Notes: generated by a model not told the origin, from the sequence alone. Shown: positions 4,340-13,417, counted from the first letter of the stretch. The stretch is DNA of 13,620 nt from Prevotella sp. UBA3757 (GCA_002371715.1 DFGF01000009.1:49337-62956); one strand, 5' to 3'. A program made the numbers and translations.

Positions 4340-7300
4340 TCACTTAATCACGACCTTGCGGCCGGCGCGGATGTATACACCGGCAGGCAGAGCCTGGAGG
4401 TCATCGGCTGTTGACAGGCGACGGATCAGACGGCCACGGAGGTCGTAGACGTTCTGCGGATCGCGGTCGGCCATCGTGCCGCGAATGCCGACTGTCGGGG
4501 TGTAGCGGATGTAGAGGTAGCCAGACTGGAACCGGCTGGTGTCCCAATAGTAGTGGGAGGGCAGCTCGGGCAGCTGGAACTGCACATTGCCGACGTTAGC
4601 CTTGGCAAAGCTGAAGACGCAGAACGAGTCGGCCTTCTGCTCGTCGGTGCCGATGCTGGCAGCCGGGTCGTAGCCGGAAGCGAGGTAGACGCTGACGGTG
4701 GCCCCGTCACGGAACGTGATGCTGCCACTGGTCTCGTCGCCCCAGATATGCGTGCAACCGGGGGCATTGGCCGACGTGGCACCCTTGCTGATGCCGACAT
4801 AGAGCACGCCGGTAGCCCCGATGGTGAGCGGACGGGTGCCGAAATACAGGTAGCCCGACGTAGAGGTGTCAGTAGAACCGCAACGCAGAATGCCGTTCAC
4901 GGTGACGGAACTGTTGGTAAAGGGATGGCTCTTTGACGTGGTGCGGATGGAGCCACTCACGCCAGAGAGCGTGGCACCCTCGGCCACGGTCAGGGCACCC
5001 GTGCCCAGCGAGGCACTGGACTTCAGGGCCAGACGGCCCTCGCTGACCTTCACCGTGCCGGAGTTCTGCCAGGCCTTGCTGACCGTCATGGTGCAGTCGC
5101 CCACCTTCTCAAAGTTCGACTTGTTGGCACCGCCATTGTCGTAGAAGGCGCCGTCGAAGGCAAAGTCGCCCAGGTCGGTATTGCCGACCTTCCACGTCAC
5201 GGTGCCCGAGACACCGTTGCTGTTGCCAAAGTTGACCTCCTTGCCGTGCAGCGTGCCAGAGCCGGTGAGGCGGCCGATGGGATAGGTGACGGAGGCGTTG
5301 TCGCTGGACGCGGCAATACCGATGTTGGTATTGGCACCGGTGGTGAGCGTGGCCAGCGGCATACCGGTGTTCTTCAGCGGCATCAGGATGGACGTATGGT
5401 TGTAGGCAATGGTGCCCTCGAACTTGGTCCAGTTGCCGGTGATGGCAACACGATTGACGGTGTTGGTGGGATTGATGGTCAGCTGGCCGCTACCCGTCAA
5501 GGCACCAGAGTAGGCCTGATAGTAGGTATTGGTCAGCGTCAGCGTGGCCTTGGCACCCTTGGCAACATAGATGGGCGAGGGTATGAAACCGTTGCCGGAA
5601 ATGCTGGACGAGCCTTGCAGTTCGACCGTCCGGCTGTAGTTGTTGCCGCTATAATAAAAGTTGCCATCGCGCACGATGACGCGCGAGGCTGACAACGTGC
5701 CCGACATGTTGAAGGCTGCCGTACCGGCCTTGACGAGGGTGTCGCCAAGGATGTTGCCCTGCTGGGTGAAGGTGGAATTGGCGCGGATGATGCCCTGGCC
5801 GTTGATGCGCATGGCCGAGCCATTGGTGACAGCGGTGGAGTTGACCAGTGCAGCGCCATTGCCAAGGGTGAACTTGGAGGCCGCAGTGGTCATGGCACCC
5901 AGGTTGCCATAATCCTGTGTGGCGTTGGCCAGCGAACTGACGATAGTGATGCCGCCGGTCAGGTAGTTGCCACCAGAGTAGGTATTGTCGTTGCCCATGG
6001 TTACCGTACCTGTTCCGCTGTGATGGAAGGTACCGCCGGCTATCTTGCCCTTGCCGCTGAAGGTGTAGGCCTTCGAGGCCGTCACATGGATGTTGCCTGC
6101 GCGGAGCTCGGCACCGTCGGGGATGACGACATTGGTGTTAGCGGCATCGTCGGTGAAGTAGACGTTGTCGTCCTCGATGAAGGTCTCGGGGGTAGCGGCC
6201 TCGTCATGGGTGACGAAATTAGCGGTGGTGGCAGCATCCCAGACATTGGAGTCGGTGCCGGCCCACTGGATGTCGGCCGGGTCGCGCACGCCCTCAATGA
6301 CAAGTACCAGGCTGCCGTCCTCGACGGCCAGCGCGCTCTTGACCTTGGCAATGCCCTCGACCTTGATGTCGGCAAGGTTACCGCTGACGGCGGCGACACT
6401 GCCCAGCACATACCTGCCCGGCGTCAGCGTGGTCTCGCCCTCAGCAAAGTGGCAGACGAACTCCACAACGGGCTGGCGATAGGCGGGGCCGTACTGCCAG
6501 TTCTGGGTCTTGACGATGAGCTTGCCGGTGCTCAGCTGGTCGGCCTTGAAGCCGTCGGCAAACACATCCACCTTCAGGCGCGAGCCGAAGCCCAGCGTGA
6601 CGGAGTCGGTAGCAACGAGGCTGCCCACCCTGCCCTCGCCACCGATGAAGGTGGTGGAGCCATAGTCGAGAGCCAGCGACTTGACGGTGATGCTCCGCTC
6701 CGGCGTGGTCAGCGTGGTATGGCGGTTCAGCCAGAGCGGCGAGTTGGCAATGGAGCCATTGAGGCGCAGCGTGCCGCCCCAGACGTCGGTCGGTCCGGCA
6801 TAGGTCATGTCGCGCTCAGGATAGACCAGGATGCCGTCGCCCTGCTTCACCACGCGCGTCTGACCGGCGAAAGCGCCGCCCTGCAGCGTGTGGGTGTAGT
6901 AGTCGTACCGGATGGCATAGGAGGGAGCGGTGGCCTCGGAGGGAGCCGAGCCCTGCACCCACGACGGTGCATTGTCAACGAAGACAGCGGGTGTGGCCCC
7001 GTCGGCAATGTTGATGGTCATGTCGTTAGTCTCGCAGGCTATGACCTCCTGTCCGTCGTGGCTGACAGTGCCGCCATTGGCCACCTCGCTACGGCCCTGC
7101 AGCGTCAGTGCTGGCGGTGCCACGGTGATGCCCTCCAGTTCGCCAAGGTAGTAGGAGGTATGGGGCGGCTGGTTGTAGCCGCACATCTGCCACACCATGG
7201 CATTGCGATACTGGTGGTCGTACCACAGCGAGTAGTTGCGCCAGGGCGTAGCCGTCGTGGTGGTATAGATGCGTATCTTGTTGTCGGCGGTGCGCATGAT

Positions 7301-8974
7301 GACCTCCTCGCGCCAGTCGCCGAAGAGGTCGCCCTGGTAGCAGGGCGTGCCCTTGGTATCGTTGTTGGTCATGGAGCCGTCCAGAGTGGCAATAAGTCCG
7401 CGGTTGTACTTATAGATACCACCGGCGGTATTCTTGCCATTGGTGTAGTTGAAAGTCTCCTCCAGCAGGTCGCCGTCCCAGTAGATGCGGAAGTTCTGGG
7501 CCATATTGTTCTTGGTAGCACCGTCGATGATGCCGTGAGCCACGGCACCCACGACACCCGGGTCGCGAGACGAAGAGCCGATGGCACCAGGATACTGGTT
7601 TGTGAAGTTGCCCATAATGGCACGGCCGTCGTCGTCGGTGGCGTTGTACTTATAATATAGTTTGCCGGTGGTGCCGTCGCGCAGGCAGTTGCCATAGACG
7701 GGGCCTTCCTCCAGACAGGTGAAAATCTCCAGACCCCACGTATAGGGGTCGAAGTCGCCGTGGTGCTGGGCATCGCCATGACCGTAGCCGGTAGTCGACA
7801 GGCCCTTGCCGTTGTCGTCGATGACCATTGAGCCGAAGCAGATTTCGTCGCGGCCGTCCATGTCTACGTCGGCAATACCGTAGTTGTGGAAACCGTTGCC
7901 GTACCAGGGCGACGACGACACGGTGCATGTCCAGCGCCAGCGCGTGGTCAGCTCGTGGGTCTCGGGATTGACGTCGAGGGCCACGAACTTATGGCGCGTA
8001 TAGATGCCACGGGCCAGGAAAATGCTGGGCTTGCGGCCGTCCAGATAGGGTGCACCGAAGAAGTGTTTGCTGGAGCGGTGGCCATAGCCGTCGCCCCAGG
8101 CCTTGTTCAGGTCGGTCTCGCCAGCCTCCAGGCGCTTCAGGAGGTACTCCATCGTGACGTAGGGCACGCCGGTGGCACCATTGACATAGACCAGATATTC
8201 GGCACCGTCGTGCATGAACCAGTTGACACCGCCGCCCGTAGCCTGGCGATAGTTCTTCGTGGCATCGCCGATGGTGTAGACCTGACCGTCGGCGGCATGG
8301 ATGGTGGTACCGTCGGCAGCGCGGAACAGGGCCTCGGCCTTGCCGTCCATATCCCAGTCGTAGCCAACGATGTTCTGCTCGTTGTTCTGGAAGTCACCCA
8401 TGTTCGGACCGCAGTTGACCCACCAGAGCACGGTGCCGTCAAGCTTGAGGCACTCGAAGATGGAGTATTCGCCCGTCACCCGGCCGTTGACCGTCGGTCC
8501 GTTCTTGGGGTACGACTGGCTGATCTCGCTCTGGTTGTCGTACTTCAGCAGGATCTCCAGCTCGCCGTCGCCATCGACGTCGGCACAGCAGGCATCGTTG
8601 GGGACGAGCGTAGAGAGGATTTCAGAGGGATGCTTGGGCGTAATCTCCAGATAGTTGGTTGACCACACGCGGGCTGCCGCACTGACCGGCAGCTTCTGGC
8701 CACGCCTGACGGCCTCGACCGTATAGCTGCTGGCCGACGTACCGGCGGCATCACTATAGTTGGACACGTTGAGACCTTCAGCCACCAGACTGCCGTCACG
8801 ATAGAGGTTATAGGTGACGTCGTAGTACTCGTCGGCCTGGATGCGCCAGCTGACGAAGACCCCGCTGGTAGTCTTGACAGCCACCACGCCACGGTCCAGC
8901 CGGTCCATGACGCGCTGTGCCTGCACCGAGACAGACATCAGGACTGTTAATGCCAAAAAGAAAAACTTTCTCAT
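4340..8974 (-). CDS. PL11 rhamnogalacturonan lyase with long autotransporter-like repeat extension
   Basis: 1544 residues; signal peptide MRKFFFLALTVLMSVSVQA, cleaved before Gln20. Residues 21-615 are a PL11 lyase, cutting the rhamnose-galacturonate backbone of rhamnogalacturonan I by beta-elimination: N-terminal DRLDRGVVAVKT, calcium-binding loops DVDGDGELE (132-140), DWDMDGKAE (206-214), DVDMDGRDE (369-377), and GDLFGDWREEVIMRT (548-562). That is the usual full length of the family (about 600). Residues 630-900 contain one module (WGGTLRLNGSI at 732-742), and about 900-1440 holds glycine-rich repeats of the autotransporter-associated beta-strand type (WAGTDSNVWDAATTANF; YSGGNYLTGGITIVSS), expected to form a beta-helix. 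The end, VYDLRGRLIRR to LPAGVYIRAGRKVVIK, is a type IX-type sorting tail. It is last in a four-gene cluster, 28 bp after the PL4 gene. Endo versus exo mode cannot be told. Confidence 0.88.
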   Translation of the reverse strand: MRKFFFLALTVLMSVSVQAQRVMDRLDRGVVAVKTTSGVFVSWRIQADEYYDVTYNLYRDGSLVAEGLNVSNYSDAAGTSASSYTVEAVRRGQKLPVSAAARVWSTNYLEITPKHPSEILSTLVPNDACCADVDGDGELEILLKYDNQSEISQSYPKNGPTVNGRVTGEYSIFECLKLDGTVLWWVNCGPNMGDFQNNEQNIVGYDWDMDGKAEALFRAADGTTIHAADGQVYTIGDATKNYRQATGGGVNWFMHDGAEYLVYVNGATGVPYVTMEYLLKRLEAGETDLNKAWGDGYGHRSSKHFFGAPYLDGRKPSIFLARGIYTRHKFVALDVNPETHELTTRWRWTCTVSSSPWYGNGFHNYGIADVDMDGRDEICFGSMVIDDNGKGLSTTGYGHGDAQHHGDFDPYTWGLEIFTCLEEGPVYGNCLRDGTTGKLYYKYNATDDDGRAIMGNFTNQYPGAIGSSSRDPGVVGAVAHGIIDGATKNNMAQNFRIYWDGDLLEETFNYTNGKNTAGGIYKYNRGLIATLDGSMTNNDTKGTPCYQGDLFGDWREEVIMRTADNKIRIYTTTTATPWRNYSLWYDHQYRNAMVWQMCGYNQPPHTSYYLGELEGITVAPPALTLQGRSEVANGGTVSHDGQEVIACETNDMTINIADGATPAVFVDNAPSWVQGSAPSEATAPSYAIRYDYYTHTLQGGAFAGQTRVVKQGDGILVYPERDMTYAGPTDVWGGTLRLNGSIANSPLWLNRHTTLTTPERSITVKSLALDYGSTTFIGGEGRVGSLVATDSVTLGFGSRLKVDVFADGFKADQLSTGKLIVKTQNWQYGPAYRQPVVEFVCHFAEGETTLTPGRYVLGSVAAVSGNLADIKVEGIAKVKSALAVEDGSLVLVIEGVRDPADIQWAGTDSNVWDAATTANFVTHDEAATPETFIEDDNVYFTDDAANTNVVIPDGAELRAGNIHVTASKAYTFSGKGKIAGGTFHHSGTGTVTMGNDNTYSGGNYLTGGITIVSSLANATQDYGNLGAMTTAASKFTLGNGAALVNSTAVTNGSAMRINGQGIIRANSTFTQQGNILGDTLVKAGTAAFNMSGTLSASRVIVRDGNFYYSGNNYSRTVELQGSSSISGNGFIPSPIYVAKGAKATLTLTNTYYQAYSGALTGSGQLTINPTNTVNRVAITGNWTKFEGTIAYNHTSILMPLKNTGMPLATLTTGANTNIGIAASSDNASVTYPIGRLTGSGTLHGKEVNFGNSNGVSGTVTWKVGNTDLGDFAFDGAFYDNGGANKSNFEKVGDCTMTVSKAWQNSGTVKVSEGRLALKSSASLGTGALTVAEGATLSGVSGSIRTTSKSHPFTNSSVTVNGILRCGSTDTSTSGYLYFGTRPLTIGATGVLYVGISKGATSANAPGCTHIWGDETSGSITFRDGATVSVYLASGYDPAASIGTDEQKADSFCVFSFAKANVGNVQFQLPELPSHYYWDTSRFQSGYLYIRYTPTVGIRGTMADRDPQNVYDLRGRLIRRLSTADDLQALPAGVYIRAGRKVVIK

Positions 8975-9002
8975 GATGTTTTATCGTATTTAGTTTGTTT
9001 GT

Positions 9003-10871
9003 CTAACGGATTGCCTTGCCATCGGCAGCATAGCGAATGCCACCCCGCTCAATGACGAGGCGGCCATCGCGGAGGTACTTGGCGGGCTGACCACTGGCAG
9101 CACCGTGGGCGGTGATGTCGCTGATGGCCGTCACGGCACTGCCGGCCTCGAGCTTGATGCAGTCGTACATGATACCGTCCTTGCTGCCGGCACCCGTGAG
9201 TTTGAGGGTAACGGTATTCTCGCCCACCCGGAGTCCGGTATTAAGGAAGTCGGTGGTGAAGAGATAGTGACGACCGCTGCTGGTGGCACTGCGATAGACG
9301 CAGGCATCGTTGACGCCGGGCTTCCACTGGGCACGCTGCGTGCCGTTAACGCTGACGGTGATGGTGGAACCTGTGCCGCTACAGCCAGCAACGGAGGCGG
9401 TAAGGTATGCGCGTCCTGCAGGACGTTCGTCGAGGTTGAACCGGACGGTCCACGTACCATTGTTGCGCGTTTGGGCGTAGTACCAGTCGGTGCGCTCGCT
9501 GCTCTCGCCGATGGTGTAGGTCAGGTTCTGGGGCACCTGCTCCCACAGTCCGTACTGGCGCAGGGCATCGCTGAAGTGGAACTCGCTGCTGCGGCGGTCG
9601 TTCTGGCCAATCATCCATAGCAGCTGGGTGTACTTCTTCGGTGTCCACGTCACGGTGCCGAGGTCATTGTCGCCAGCCGTGACGGTGATGCCGTCCTGCT
9701 CCAGCATGTCGGTGACGTCGCCAGCCTTGGCGTAGGCAAAGAGGTTATACTGGCCGGGGCGCACATGCTGCACCTCGAAGTTGCCGTCAGCATCGGTCAT
9801 GGCCCAGAACTGGTAGCCGTGCATCATGGTCATGGGGTCCTTGCCGCTCTCCTGGGCCAGGATGACGCGCACGCTGTCAGCACGCTGGCCGGTGGTGACA
9901 CTGAGACGACCGCGCACGGTGCCGCGCTCACGCGGGTAGAGGTCGTTCTCGAACCACTGGAACGGCCACTCGGCAGCGTCGGCCACAGCCTGGTTGCGGG
10001 CGTAGGCCACGGGGTCGGTGCTGTAGGTAGGACAGATGACAATGGGGCCGTAGAGCTTCTGCTCGCCCGGGTTGAGCACCATGGCCTGACCGCCGAAGTG
10101 CTCGCCCTGCAGCATCTGGATGGTGATGGGCGACTTGCTGGTGGCATGGACCGTCAGTTCCTGACGCTCCGGGCCGCCATTGAGCCACTCGTAGGAGACG
10201 GGGATATTGTAGATGCCGTGATAGCGGCCGTTGTTCAGGCCGTGCAGCGTGTCGCGCTCCACGTAGTTGGCCCAGTTATATTTGGTATAGATGCTGCCGT
10301 CGGTCAGCCGGTAGGTAGCATCCTGGATGGTGTTTTCTTCTTTTTCGGCGGTGGCCATCTCGCTGTTCGACGGAATCTTGCCGTTCATGCGATAGTCCAC
10401 GTAGCCGTAGAGCAGTGTCTCGGCCGTACGCGTACAGATACGGGCCTCCTTGATGGGCTCCTGGGCCGAGGTTTCGGTGCCGGTAGCGATGACGTAGGTG
10501 TAGAGCTTCTGGACGCCCCGGCGCATGATGAAGCCCTGCTGCCAGATGGTGTTGCCCGACTCGGCGCTGTATAGCACCTCGCAATAGTCGGCAGTCTGCT
10601 TGACGACGTTTATCTTGGTGGGGCTTAGTCCCTTGTTGCCCTGAGCGGTGGTGTAGTCGAAATAGATGCCATTGCTGCCTAACAGTTCCGTGCCCCCAAG
10701 CGTCAGCGAACTGACGCGGCCGGCGCTGTTAATCTTGGCTACCAGCTTGCGGGTGCCAATCTGATTGGACATCGTGACGCTCATGCCGCTGACGGTCATA
10801 GTCAGTGCGTCATCCGCCATCAGGTCGACAGAGCAACAGAGAAGGAGAAATAAAGCAAGTAGTTTGTTCAT
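9003..10871 (-). CDS. PL4 rhamnogalacturonan lyase
   Basis: 622 residues; signal peptide MNKLLALFLLLCCSVDLMA, with a polar Cys pair but no good lipobox. Residues 20-310 form the catalytic beta-sandwich. The stretch SIYTKYNWANYVERDTLHG (193-211), with Lys197, then YHGIYNIPVSYEWLNGGPE (217-235) and QELTVH (237-242), with His242, fits the lysine/histidine pair used by fungal PL4 enzymes (Lys150 and His210 in Aspergillus; the mapping is by pattern). Residues 315-410 are the fibronectin-like domain (GTVRGRLSV, GQYNLFAYA) and 412-578 the jelly-roll carbohydrate-binding-like domain ending GIMYDCIKLEAG. The C-terminus KYLRDGRLVIERGGIRYAAD is a sorting-type tail like that of the neighbour at 10981-12720. 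It and the PL11 gene, 28 bp downstream, are almost certainly co-transcribed; both attack the same polymer. Confidence 0.87.
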   Translation of the reverse strand: MNKLLALFLLLCCSVDLMADDALTMTVSGMSVTMSNQIGTRKLVAKINSAGRVSSLTLGGTELLGSNGIYFDYTTAQGNKGLSPTKINVVKQTADYCEVLYSAESGNTIWQQGFIMRRGVQKLYTYVIATGTETSAQEPIKEARICTRTAETLLYGYVDYRMNGKIPSNSEMATAEKEENTIQDATYRLTDGSIYTKYNWANYVERDTLHGLNNGRYHGIYNIPVSYEWLNGGPERQELTVHATSKSPITIQMLQGEHFGGQAMVLNPGEQKLYGPIVICPTYSTDPVAYARNQAVADAAEWPFQWFENDLYPRERGTVRGRLSVTTGQRADSVRVILAQESGKDPMTMMHGYQFWAMTDADGNFEVQHVRPGQYNLFAYAKAGDVTDMLEQDGITVTAGDNDLGTVTWTPKKYTQLLWMIGQNDRRSSEFHFSDALRQYGLWEQVPQNLTYTIGESSERTDWYYAQTRNNGTWTVRFNLDERPAGRAYLTASVAGCSGTGSTITVSVNGTQRAQWKPGVNDACVYRSATSSGRHYLFTTDFLNTGLRVGENTVTLKLTGAGSKDGIMYDCIKLEAGSAVTAISDITAHGAASGQPAKYLRDGRLVIERGGIRYAADGKAIR

Positions 10872-10877
10872 AACGTT

Positions 10878-10972
10878 AAAAAAAGACCACGAATTTCACG
10901 AACGCTGCGAATATTTGCCGACAGTCGGGGGACGACTCGCAAGGGTATTCGCGGTAATCGTGAAATTCGTGG
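10878..10972 (-). terminator. REP-like inverted repeat with U7 tract: terminator or attenuator before PL4
   Basis: Outer arms CCACGAATTTCACGA (10887-10901) and TCGTGAAATTCGTGG (10958-10972) are perfect 15-bp complements. Inside are GCGAATA (10907-10913) with TATTCGC (10946-10952), and a small CCGAC-A-GTCGG hairpin (10918-10928). In the minus direction the structure starts 8 bp after the stop of the 579-residue gene and is followed by TC and seven T residues (10884-10878), ending 6 bp before the PL4 ATG. That is the shape of a large intrinsic terminator inside a gene cluster, so it may attenuate lyase expression. It is related to the element at 4206-4280. Confidence 0.65.
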
Positions 10973-10980
10973 CTGGAAAA

Positions 10981-12720
10981 TTACTTCACCTGCACACCGG
11001 CAACATTGAATGTGCCAGAAGCAGTCTGGATGAGCAGCTGGCCATTCTTGATGACCTTACGAGTAGTGGTCTTCTGGTCGGCAGCCTTGACGGTAGCAAT
11101 ACCGTCGGGATCGTCGGGCTTGTCCTCAGAAGCGTAGATCATGATGACATCGACACCGGTATTGTCGCTACCACCGGCCTTCAGCGTGATGTCCGTAGGC
11201 TCGGTGATGGTCAGCAGGTCTGACTCTTTCTCGTCGAAGTTGGTTGCGGTGGCAGAGAGATAGATTTCGTTCTCCTCACCGGCACCCTTGGTCAGCGTGC
11301 AGACATAGCCGGGAGTCTTGTTGGCATCGAAGAGCACGGCACGAATCTTATAGGTGCCAGGCTGCAGCGTCACCAGCTTCAGGTCCTCGACGACGTAGCC
11401 AGCCTTGGCCATTGACGAACGGATGGCAGCATTGGCGCTGGTGCAGAGTACGGCACCCTGCAGGTCTTCACCCTCAGAGAGGAAGACAACACCCTCGAAG
11501 TCAGTTTTCTTGTAGTTGACAACAAACGTGGTGTCGCCCTCGCCATTAGTCAGCTCGAAAGCCTCGGTGAACTCACTGCCCTTCGTGCCGTGGGTGTAAG
11601 CCTTGCCCTCAGCATCGGTGAGCCAGTAGGGATAGTTCACCTTGATGGTGGAACCGGTGGTTCCCTCGGTCTTGCCGACGAGTTCCTTCAGCACGGTCTG
11701 GTTGTCGCCGTCAGTGTAGGCAGCCACGATGGTGTAGTTGCGCGGCAGCTTGGGCTGGGCCTCGGTAATCTCGATTGTTTTCAGCAGACAGTTGCTGAAC
11801 TTGAACGTGACATCACCAGCTGACAATACCTCGAAACGGTAGTTGGCATAGGAAGAACCCAGCCAAATAGAGTCGGCCACGCCAGAGGCAGAGACAAGAC
11901 CGTCATTGGCAATGGCAGCGGCACTCATGGCCTGGATGCAGGTCTGCTTGCTGGCAGAACCCTTGGTGGCACGGTTGGCATAGAAAATAATGACGTCGCC
12001 CTCCTGACAGTCGGGGATAACCATATACTGATTCTGACCGTTGAAGGAAATCAGGTCTTTGTAAGAGCCTTCGGTATCGCCAACGTAGAATGACTTCTTG
12101 CCAAACTTGAACAGCAGGTCCTGCGTCATAGGCAGTGCCGTGCCGTCGGGCAGCATAATCTCCTCGTAGTTGCGGGCAGGAACATAATAGCGATGTGTGG
12201 TGGCACCATTCTTCTGGATGTCCATGTACTTGGTCTCGTCCTCAGCCTCGCCACCGGCAGGGTTGGCAGAACCCTCGGCGACAATCTGGGCTGCGGACTC
12301 GGCATCGATAGTAAAGTTCCACGACATCTTGCGCTCGGCACCACGGGTCACGAAGTTGAGCGTGTAGCCACCCTCGGCAGCGCACTCAACACCACCAACC
12401 TTGACAGAGGTAATCTTCAGAGCGTAGGCTGTAGAGGGCTGCAACTCAAACTCCTGGAGGTCGAAGGTGACACCAGAGGCAAACGTATTCTCAACGCCGT
12501 CGAACTCAATGTCATTGAACGAACCGGCCAGGACAAACGTCGTGGCAGTGACATCGGCCACGCCCTGCACATTGGGGAACGTGACCACAATCTTACCGGT
12601 TGTGGGGCTGATCTTCTTGCCCTCGCCGAGGCTGAAGTTGATGTCGCCCAACACTACCTGAGCCATGGAGCCGAGGCAGCAAAAGAATGCCAAAAAGGCA
12701 AGTGTAGAAATTTTCTTCAT
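10981..12720 (-). CDS. Secreted modular protein with carbohydrate-binding-like domains and sorting tail
   Basis: 579 residues with signal peptide MKKISTLAFLAFFCCLGSMA. Visible modules: an Ig-like/bacterial surface domain at 25-126 (GKIVVTFPNVQGVADVT to YTLNFVTRG); a beta-rich module at 131-320 with MVIPDCQEGDVIIFYA and ending VTFKFSNCLLKTIEITE; a linker region 325-402; and a second beta-rich module at 408-532 ending GVDVIMIYASED. The tail RKVIKNGQLLIQTASGTFNV-AGVQVK (554-579) is the sorting type. The 131-320 module is like the mature part of the adjacent lipoprotein. No catalytic motif was recognised. Position upstream of two pectin lyases suggests a glycan-binding accessory protein, but this is inference. 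It is 67 bp after the lipoprotein gene and 109 bp before PL4, with hairpins in both gaps. Confidence 0.75.
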   Translation of the reverse strand: MKKISTLAFLAFFCCLGSMAQVVLGDINFSLGEGKKISPTTGKIVVTFPNVQGVADVTATTFVLAGSFNDIEFDGVENTFASGVTFDLQEFELQPSTAYALKITSVKVGGVECAAEGGYTLNFVTRGAERKMSWNFTIDAESAAQIVAEGSANPAGGEAEDETKYMDIQKNGATTHRYYVPARNYEEIMLPDGTALPMTQDLLFKFGKKSFYVGDTEGSYKDLISFNGQNQYMVIPDCQEGDVIIFYANRATKGSASKQTCIQAMSAAAIANDGLVSASGVADSIWLGSSYANYRFEVLSAGDVTFKFSNCLLKTIEITEAQPKLPRNYTIVAAYTDGDNQTVLKELVGKTEGTTGSTIKVNYPYWLTDAEGKAYTHGTKGSEFTEAFELTNGEGDTTFVVNYKKTDFEGVVFLSEGEDLQGAVLCTSANAAIRSSMAKAGYVVEDLKLVTLQPGTYKIRAVLFDANKTPGYVCTLTKGAGEENEIYLSATATNFDEKESDLLTITEPTDITLKAGGSDNTGVDVIMIYASEDKPDDPDGIATVKAADQKTTTRKVIKNGQLLIQTASGTFNVAGVQVK

Positions 12721-12740
12721 AAGCGCTTGTTTTTTTAGTT

Positions 12741-12766
12741 AAAGGATGCGCCGAAACGCATCCTTT
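12741..12766 (-). terminator. Hairpin between lipoprotein and modular protein genes
   Basis: AAAGGATGCG (12741-12750), 6-nt loop, CGCATCCTTT (12757-12766): perfect 10-bp stem. In the minus direction only TTT (part of the stem) then AACTA follows, so termination should be weak; in the plus direction TTTTATT follows. It may trim or reduce readthrough from the lipoprotein gene into the next, or stabilise the lipoprotein message. Confidence 0.5.
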
Positions 12767-12787
12767 TATTCATAATTGTTATTCAAA

Positions 12788-13324
12788 TTATTCGATAACA
12801 ATTTTCTTGATTGTGTTGTAACGAGCCAGACTGAAAATCAGATTACCGGCCTCTGTCACGTTATACACGTAAACTTCGCCATCGTTGCTGACCAGTTCGG
12901 CACTACCCTTGGTGAGCGTGGGAGCTGCAGTAACCTCAATAGTGACTGTATTGCCAGCCTCGCAATCGAGAATACCGAAAGAACGGCCACCGCCATTCAT
13001 AGAATAAAGACCTCCAGAGGTGTAAAGAATCCAATTGGTGCCTGTCTGAAGGGCGAAATGCGGGTCAATTTCTTCAGAAGCCGTGCCGGAACCGTCGCTT
13101 AACTGTCCGTCAACAATACTACATGTACCGACATTCTCAACTACAGCGTCGGAGATAGTTATTTTTGTCTTATTGGCATACTTCTCTACTAACGAAGCAA
13201 AGTCAATAACAACAGGCTGCTTTCCGAGTGGCTCGGGGTTGGGATTGTCTTCAACAGTACAAGCGGTAAATGCTAGGCCGCAGGTCAAGATAGCGACTGC
13301 CATCCACAAAATACTCTTTTTCAT
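12788..13324 (-). CDS. Surface lipoprotein with domain shared with its neighbour
   Basis: 178 residues. The signal MKKSILWMAVAILTCGLAFT ends in LAFTAC, a lipobox-like site with Cys22 as the lipidated residue; TVEDNPNPEP follows, with acidic residues near the Cys as seen in surface-exposed Bacteroidetes lipoproteins. The mature part is a single beta-rich domain with FGILDCEAGNTVTIEV and an end VYNVTEAGNLIFSLARYNTI-KKIVIE. This aligns with residues 131-320 of the next gene (DCQEGDVIIFYA; YRFEVLSAGDVTFKFSNCLL-KTIEITE). Function is unknown; a glycan-binding role at the cell surface is a guess from the pectin-lyase context. It is first in the cluster, behind the promoter at 13386-13417. Confidence 0.75.
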   Translation of the reverse strand: MKKSILWMAVAILTCGLAFTACTVEDNPNPEPLGKQPVVIDFASLVEKYANKTKITISDAVVENVGTCSIVDGQLSDGSGTASEEIDPHFALQTGTNWILYTSGGLYSMNGGGRSFGILDCEAGNTVTIEVTAAPTLTKGSAELVSNDGEVYVYNVTEAGNLIFSLARYNTIKKIVIE

Positions 13325-13385
13325 AAGTTTGTTTTTTAAAATTAGTTATTAATTAAGATTTGTTCTGCATACTCATAATTCGAGA

Positions 13386-13417
13386 CAAAGTTAGGTTAAT
13401 TATTTCAAATTACCATA
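13386..13417 (-). promoter_or_regulatory. Promoter of the pectin-lyase cluster
   Basis: Minus strand TAACTTTG (13393-13386) is an exact -7 box; TATG (13417-13414), 20 bp upstream, is a three-of-four match to the -33 box. It is 61 bp upstream of the lipoprotein ATG. The region from 13325 to 13474 holds no gene; a half copy of the REP-like arm, CCACGAATTT, is at 13435-13444. No strong terminator was found for the gene at the right edge. Confidence 0.6.

Noticed and set aside
6020..7660. 546-codon plus-strand open frame opposite the PL11 gene
   Set aside because: Low-complexity Gly/Val/Ala/His reading over a well-supported lyase; a shadow of codon bias in the real gene.
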